Shown here: positions 57,766-64,000 of the stretch, one piece after another
How positions within the stretch are numbered: position 1 is the stretch's first letter
Layout of the letters: each line of letters opens with the position of its first letter
DNA from: Sinotaia quadrata
Taxonomy: Eukaryota > Mollusca > Gastropoda > Architaenioglossa > Viviparidae
Length of the DNA: 64,000 nucleotides
NCBI GenBank assembly: GCA_028829895.1
Contig: CM054180.1
Span: 105,289,135-105,353,134, forward strand
Reading direction: 5' to 3'
Translations under genes and position numbers: made by a program
The notes under the pieces: model-generated
Told to the model about the DNA's origin: nothing
The model's database searches: none
The model's input: the letters and a program-made list of their open reading frames with translations, nothing else

Positions 57766-58629
57766 TGTTTACCACTCTTTTCTGTTCACGTTTCTGTTAT
57801 GACAGCAACTTTGTTACTGTCCTCTTAGACTTGTTGCCAACTATATTTTCCAGTCTTCGAGCAGAAATTTCGCGATCTGTTCTTACTTCATTGCCAGCTT
57901 AACTTCTGTTTCATTGTCTACTTCTGGAGGGTAGATTCGTGCTCACCATTGTGCTTTGTTTCCGTAGTTCTCACGCAGATTTCTACGTAGGAAATTTTAC
58001 CACTTCATCTAGCATTATGGCGTAATTTGATCAAGAGTCTGACACCCAGGTAGTAAATCACCTGTTGCTGCATTCATGCTCATGCAGATTCTGCGTTTGG
58101 AATCCTTTGAAATCCAAGATTTTGCCTTGCGGGATATTGCGTTGAGTACTTAATCTTTCCCAGCAGTGAAGAGTTCTTTCGTTTTGGCTGTTACACCTGT
58201 CGCTCTCAGCCCCCTGTATGTTGATGACAGCTGTCTATAATTTGACTCTTTTGATCATGTACTACATGACCTTTGTCGTATATGTTGGTCATGAAAGAGT
58301 ATAAGAGTCTAGTTATTTGCTGGTGCTGGTTTTGTTGTCATTTTTCCTTTGCTTGTGGTTGGGACAATCCACTGAGTTTTAATGTTTTAATTATTGCCCC
58401 ATCTTTTGCCGTTCGATGCATTCGCGGTAAGGTCCGTGATCTTTCAATAGCGCCCTTGAATTTCCTATATCATCTACCTCCCATTTTCTGACACACAGAT
58501 TGTATCTATATCTATTTTTGGGTTTAGGGCTTTTATGCACTGTGAACAGTTTTCTAGCTTTTCTGTCAATTTCATTGATTTCTTTAATTTTTTTTTTGTT
58601 TTTTTTTGGGGGGTGTCTAATCTTACGCA

Positions 58630-58630
<1 letters not shown>

Positions 58631-58713
<83 letters not shown>
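58631..58713. repeat. (AC)n microsatellite inside copy C
   Basis: About 41 uninterrupted AC repeats. Retrotransposon-like sequence continues on both sides (thumb motifs at 58540-58580 and 58717-58772). Confidence 0.98.
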
Positions 58714-58716
<3 letters not shown>

Positions 58717-59797
58717 CCTGTAGCTAATCTCTTGTAAGGCAAATGTATTTATGGTCCGTATTTTATTAGCAGCAGTTATTTGTAACCCGTCTGGCTCTTT
58801 TTTTTTTAATATCCTCTTTTAACCTTGACATTTACCTTCAACCATATTTTCTTCATGTTGCTGTATCATCATAAACGTGTTGCTTTCTCACAGAAATATC
58901 TTTCATGTTTCAAATATCAAACTGGAGACATGAGGATTTCGTGTTTCCTTTCAGGAGATTTCTGCACCTTCCAATCAGAATTCAATGTAAATGTGTTCAC
59001 TGGAAAATCCTGACAGCACTGATCAGGTTAATGACAAACATTGGACCATATGCGGCTAATTGATTTTCATTCTGTTGTCTGGATGACCTGACCAAGAGGG
59101 CTTGGAATTACACAGTACAGCAGGAGTCATAAGGTGTCACCTTAAAAGATTCCGCTTTTCATTGTTAAGTCAGCTGTTTATTTTTCACGAGATCGTATTC
59201 TAGTTCTTCTTTGGTGCGTGAACAAACTGTCAAATTCTGGCGCGATGTTGTACAGTTCTGCTGTTTCAAGTACTCACAAATAGGAAAAGGGTCACAGGCT
59301 TTCTGGCAGACGATTCGTTTCTTGCTCTCAGCTGTAACGGTCTTTACTATTGGCAGTTAGTCTTTTGTTCTTCTGTTATCAGGCTTAGCCATTAGGTTTC
59401 CTGGCCAGCAGTCAATTTGCTTTAGTGTAACTCGTCATCAGGTCTGCTGTAATTCCTGATAGCATTATCCAAGTGGTTGTTAAGCATTTGCCTGGGTGAC
59501 AGTTCTTTAGTGCTGTACCCTTTTCAAAGTCTTTCGTACAATCAGAGTTATCTTTCCTTACACCGTCCAGGCTAGCATGATCTCTGGTGTGCGTAATATA
59601 TCTTGCGACTGATGAGTAAGTCTTTCATGTTGGGGAGGTTGGATGCTTCTGTTATAGCCTGGACCTTCTCAGTCTGCCATCTTTCTTAACTTTCTCTTTG
59701 ACTTTCTCTTTGAGGCCTATTTCTGTGGTTCTGTATCTCCTCCCATCGGAATTTTCCCTTACGTTCGTGATGGCAGGCATTCAGACTATCGGCTGTG

Positions 59798-59824
59798 TTC
59801 CATTTTTTTTTTTTTTTTTTTTTT
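59798..59824. repeat. Poly-T tract next to the 5' side of copy C
   Basis: About 26 consecutive T. It may mark the edge of another insertion or simply be a homopolymer. Confidence 0.9.
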
Positions 59825-60757
59825 GTCCAGAGAGAACTTGGTGTTCTTAAAGTTCTGTACCTCTTATCTTAGTTCTGTGTTCCCTTTGAATACTTGGTAA
59901 ATTCCCCCCCCCTCCCCAAAGTCAAAGAATGAAAGAAAGCATTTTTTTAAAAATGATTTTATTTATCTAATTGTTTGTTCACAAGAAGGGAAGACACTTC
60001 AAATGGTGACTGTTGGGTGTGTTTGTGTGAGTGTGTGTGTGTGTGGGGGGGTTGCTTGTTTGGATTGTGGGGAGGGGCTCGGCAGTTAAATGAGGCCACC
60101 TAATGTTTATCGTTCGAGACTGGGGGGGGGGGTCCAGGTTTTCAAATCATTTTTCAAAGAGACACCCTCATTCACATTTGAAAAATGTATGTCCGATCTC
60201 TCCGAAGTTACTCAGCAGACAAAAGTGAATTGAACAAGTTCTGCAGTCCTAAAGTCAAAATCGATAGTTCCACCATCGGTACAAATTTCATATGATCAAA
60301 AACTCCTTTGTCATTTTTTTCCATTGTCTGTAGTACTTTTAAAAAAAAAAAGTAACAAAAAAATTGCCTTTGCACGATACATCGATAGGTGTATATAGAA
60401 GGTATTATTGCTAAGCACTGCGCGAACCGCCAGAGAACGGGACAAAAATAATAAAAATTAAATACAAACACTCAGTCGATTTAGAATATGAAATTCATAT
60501 TTGTAATCTGTGCACTTCCGGCCTGTGAAACGGAGACGATATGTTTGCATGATATCGGGTAAGTTACACCAGACACTGTTAATTTATTAGATACACCAGA
60601 CACTGTTCAGTTATATACACCACTGGGCCCTGTTAACAACTTAGATTTATAACGCATTTGAAGTGGCGCCCAGCCTTCCCAGTGAGGTAAGGGGTGAGGA
60701 GGGACATCAGCTTATAACTTAGTTTCCCAGACAGCTTCTGTCGGAATAGCAGTAACA
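59825..60757. other. Unique sequence, no gene; small triplicated phrase
   Basis: TACACCAGACACTGTTAATT and two variants recur at about 60565, 60590 and 60616. G-tracts at 60046-60051 and 60122-60132. Confidence 0.55.
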
Positions 60758-61324
60758 GTGGGTCTTCCACAAATTACAGCAACAACCTCCGAGAGACGCT
60801 TTTGTCGGCGATTGCTCAGCGTTGTGGTTGAAGTTGAAGGGAATATTTGCCTGGAAAAGGAAGAAAAACTGTGTCAGCTCATTCAGGAAAAAGCAGTCTG
60901 CTGGAACAGCAAACACGGTGTCAAATTACCGTGGCCCTATCCGGGAGTGTATCTGAACATCCGAGATGTCGACAGCAAGTCGACCGTTGAATATTTAAAA
61001 AAAAAAAACAAGTGCAAAATTCATGCCGGCTTCTCGTTTTGTTTTGTTTTTCTTCTGCTTGATTTAACTCGAGTTATTCTAGTTCGTATCTGTCAACCGT
61101 GTCACTTGTCAGCCATTTTATTCGGATCTGTTCAATTTATATATAAGGCATTTTTGTTTCTTCCTAAGTATTATTTAAAGTGTAAAAATGTTAAAAATGT
61201 TCCATGTCCATCAATGGACAGTAATGACAACCTCATCACTTGGATATGGATAACGTTAAGTGACGTCATCCTTTCGATTGTAAATAACAATAATGATGTC
61301 CTTAATAACAACGGTGGCATATGA
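60758..61324 (+). other. Longest non-repetitive open frame outside the retrotransposons (188 codons), identity unknown
   Basis: The frame starts at a possible ATG and runs 188 codons in ordinary-complexity DNA. The segment EEKLCQLIQEKAVCWNSKHG (about residues 35-54) looks weakly like the start of a MADF-type DNA-binding domain, in which a helix of the form L..L(I/V)xExPxLWxxxH is expected, but the following tryptophan and basic residues do not fit. The C-terminal half is hydrophobic, then asparagine-rich, and reads like chance AT-rich translation. It may be one old exon followed by noncoding DNA (a GT-containing donor would be needed near residues 70-80), or entirely noncoding. I do not assign a function. 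Confidence 0.2.
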
Positions 61325-62404
61325 TATGTGTGTTATAAGAATATATAGGCGTTATAGACAGACTGATAATATATATGCGTTTTAAATAGACTGATAATGT
61401 TTATATATAACAAGGAAGACGAGGAGGAAATGAAAGCAGTGATGTACCGCTTTTTCTAAGTATATATCTAATTGTTGCCTTTATTCTTTTTATAAATGTA
61501 TTTATTATAAAGGGGGAGGGGGGTGCATGTGATATTAAAATCACAGACGCACGCGATTACCTCCTGGCTACACTGCTACACCATTCAAGACAGGCACCGC
61601 GCGGTTCTCTCGTATTATAAATATAACATCTCTTCAAGCAGTTACTTCACGCAAGTTGTTTACTGATTAAAAAAACAAAAACGGTTTCCTTGCGTGTGAA
61701 TTGCGAGGACCCTGCGATAAGGGAGACTAGCGATCAGGCATGATTAAATGGGAGGAGTGGTGTGCCCTTGCGCACGTAACTGAAATTTACAGTGTGGTGA
61801 ATTTCTCTGTATCCAGACGAAATTACTGGAAGACTATCAAAAGTTTTATTCCTTTTAGCGCAATAAGATTTACTTTTAATGCGTACTTGCCTAAGTTTAT
61901 TTCTGTAAAACTGCATGCTGATAGATAAAGCATACGTGTGTACTGGGAGAAGAGAGGAGATGGGGGTGGAGTGGGGAAAGGGGAGAGAAATGTCTGTATC
62001 GACGGGAGCTCAAATTGTCTCAGATTTCCTTCCCTTGTTTATAAGTCACTTGGGACCGGAGCCAGTTAATGTGTAACACGGGGAGGCGTTGTGTGGATAC
62101 CGCACTACAGAAAGCTATTGCTCGCCGGATATGCCCGACGAAATAAAAAGTAAATTAGCGATAACCACACTGTTAAAAATGAGTCATTCGCATTGCTGAT
62201 GATGCAAGACTGCAATCCACAGGATTAGCAAATGGTAGCAGTAGAAACTGATGACCACGCAAGACAGAAACATAAAACGCCGTAGTCAGAAATGTAGGTC
62301 ATGAATATGCTAGGGGAAAGCTTTGCTTTGAGCTAGCTGATGAGACAGGCATTTGATCGTTACGGCGTTCGTCTAACATATCGACTATTATGTGAACGTT
62401 TAAT
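61325..62404. other. Unique sequence, no gene recognised
   Basis: Short duplication of ACTGATAAT.TATATA near 61357 and 61390. Nothing else recognised. Confidence 0.5.
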
Positions 62405-62752
62405 ATTAATCACAGCTTTCAATGTATAGAAATCACACCTTTCAATGTATATTAATCACAGGTTTCAATGTATAGAAATTACAGCTTTCAATGTATAGAA
62501 ATCACAGCTTTCAATGTATAGAAATCACACCTTTCAATGTATATTAATCACAGGTTTCAATGTATAGAAATCACAGCTTTCAATGTATATATATATAGAA
62601 ATCACAGCTTTCAATGTATAGAAATTACAGCTTTCAATGTATAGAAATCACAGCTTTCAATGTATATTAATCACAGCTTTCAATGTATATTAATCACAGC
62701 TTTCAATGTATATTAATCACAGCTTTCAATGTATAGAAATCACAACTTTCTA
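62405..62752. repeat. Minisatellite, about 22-23-bp unit, about 15 copies
   Basis: ATCACAGCTTTCAATGTATA followed by GAA or TTA. Two unit types (TATAGAA and TATATTA) are interspersed, and a TATATATA slippage event sits at 62587-62596. Confidence 0.97.
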
Positions 62753-63052
62753 CCACCACCATCCAAAAAGAAGATGAACGCTAAAATAAATTATGTTTCG
62801 CGAGCATTGAGTGGTAAGAATAGTGACGTCATGATGAAATCGAACTGGTTGGCATCAAAACCTACTTGTCTACAGAACATTAATCTCTTTTCTGCCCAGA
62901 AAAAGTTACTTTATTTGTGTTACTAATTGCTGTATCTTTCCAAAAATCAAATCGTAGAGTGCACCAAATTGAGCAAAGAAATACCAAATGAATGCGCACG
63001 AGTTGCCTCCCCTCGATATATAATACGTTATTTTAGCTGGCTCTGCATTTAC
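62753..63052. other. Unique sequence, no gene
   Basis: No domain, no repeat. Confidence 0.5.
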
Positions 63053-63084
63053 TCGAAAGCGGCGGAAGCCGAAAGCGCCCCCTA
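63053..63084. repeat. Dispersed GC-rich 32-mer, copy 2
   Basis: CGAAAGCGGCGGAAGCCGAA followed by AGCGCCCCCTAC, one base different from 28402-28433. It is followed by AGCAAGCAAGCAAGCAGG, a short tetranucleotide repeat. Confidence 0.85.
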
Positions 63085-63956
<872 letters not shown>

Positions 63957-64000
63957 CACACGCGCGCGCATGCTCACGCAAACACATGTAAAACTTTTAA

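Larger units (their letters stand above)
57400..59770 (-). pseudogene. RLE-type non-LTR retrotransposon, copy C (ancient, RT to endonuclease)
   Basis: This is the same family as copies A and B but longer at the 5' side. On the minus strand, reading down from about 59600, fragments in changing frames give RT features: CLTTTWIMLSGITADL (about 59495-59440); RTKD*LPIVKTV (about 59370-59335), the region before the first catalytic aspartate; and GIF*GDTL*LLLYC (about 59155-59113), the conserved GxxQGDxLSPLLF motif with stops. Then come NKIRTINTFALQEISYR (about 58772-58717) and DRKARKLFTVHKS (about 58580-58540), the thumb, and the zinc-knuckle/RLE region (about 58150-57780), alignable base by base to copy A. 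The gene is destroyed by many stops and frameshifts, an 84-bp tandem duplication (57598-57765) and an (AC)n tract (58631-58713). The 5' border is uncertain (59600-59780) and the 3' border lies near 57400. Confidence 0.85.

Overview
This is a eukaryotic, almost gene-free stretch of animal DNA. It is AT-rich and full of microsatellites ((CA)n, (TATC)n, (CTTT)n, (ATT)n, (CT)n, A/C/T trinucleotides). It also holds about forty minisatellite arrays with units of 22-112 bp, and scattered fragments of retrotransposons and SINE-like repeats. The long introns or intergenic DNA, the non-LTR element type and the SINE-like sequences suggest a lophotrochozoan, most likely a mollusc (perhaps a gastropod). 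That is inference; no species-diagnostic gene is present. Nothing bacterial (operons, ribosome binding sites, CRISPR) was seen.

Layout. 1-4.6 kb: tandem arrays (65, 62, ~75 and 27 bp), one fragment of a dispersed TG...CA repeat, and a TATC microsatellite. 4.6-6.85 kb: a small LINE reverse-transcriptase remnant with a minisatellite apparently made from its own codons, then two head-to-tail, 5'-truncated copies (A and B, minus strand) of a non-LTR retrotransposon with a C-terminal zinc knuckle and restriction-like endonuclease (RLE). Both end in (TAA)n tails. 7-18.5 kb: minisatellites, a second TG...CA copy, and a 33-bp array (16.8-17.5 kb) that stays open in several frames. 18.6-19.1 kb: the only good host-gene candidate, a GC-richer block leading to an ATG in a GCCATGG context, a signal peptide and a GTGAGT splice donor. 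It reads as the first coding exon of a secreted or membrane protein on the plus strand. No later exon was recognised, so the remaining 45 kb may be a giant first intron or may include intergenic DNA.

19.1-43.9 kb: microsatellites, minisatellites and two SINE-like elements. 43.9-47.7 kb: a complete 1.6-kb copy of the TG...CA repeat with a 5-bp target duplication, plus two nested partial copies. This looks like a solo-LTR family. 47.7-57.2 kb: more arrays, including a 1-kb array of 23/24-bp units, a 36-bp array carrying seven TGACGTC sites, and an 800-bp trinucleotide tract. 57.4-59.8 kb: a third, old copy (C) of the RLE retrotransposon, minus strand, with reverse transcriptase recognisable through many stops and frameshifts and a (CA)n tract inside it. 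60-64 kb: unique sequence, a 22-bp array, a second copy of a GC-rich 32-mer, and a terminal (CT)n tract.

No genes here work together as a pathway. The biology visible is repeat birth and decay: retrotransposons seeding microsatellite tails and minisatellites, and tandem arrays at all stages of erosion. All counts and borders were read by eye and are approximate.
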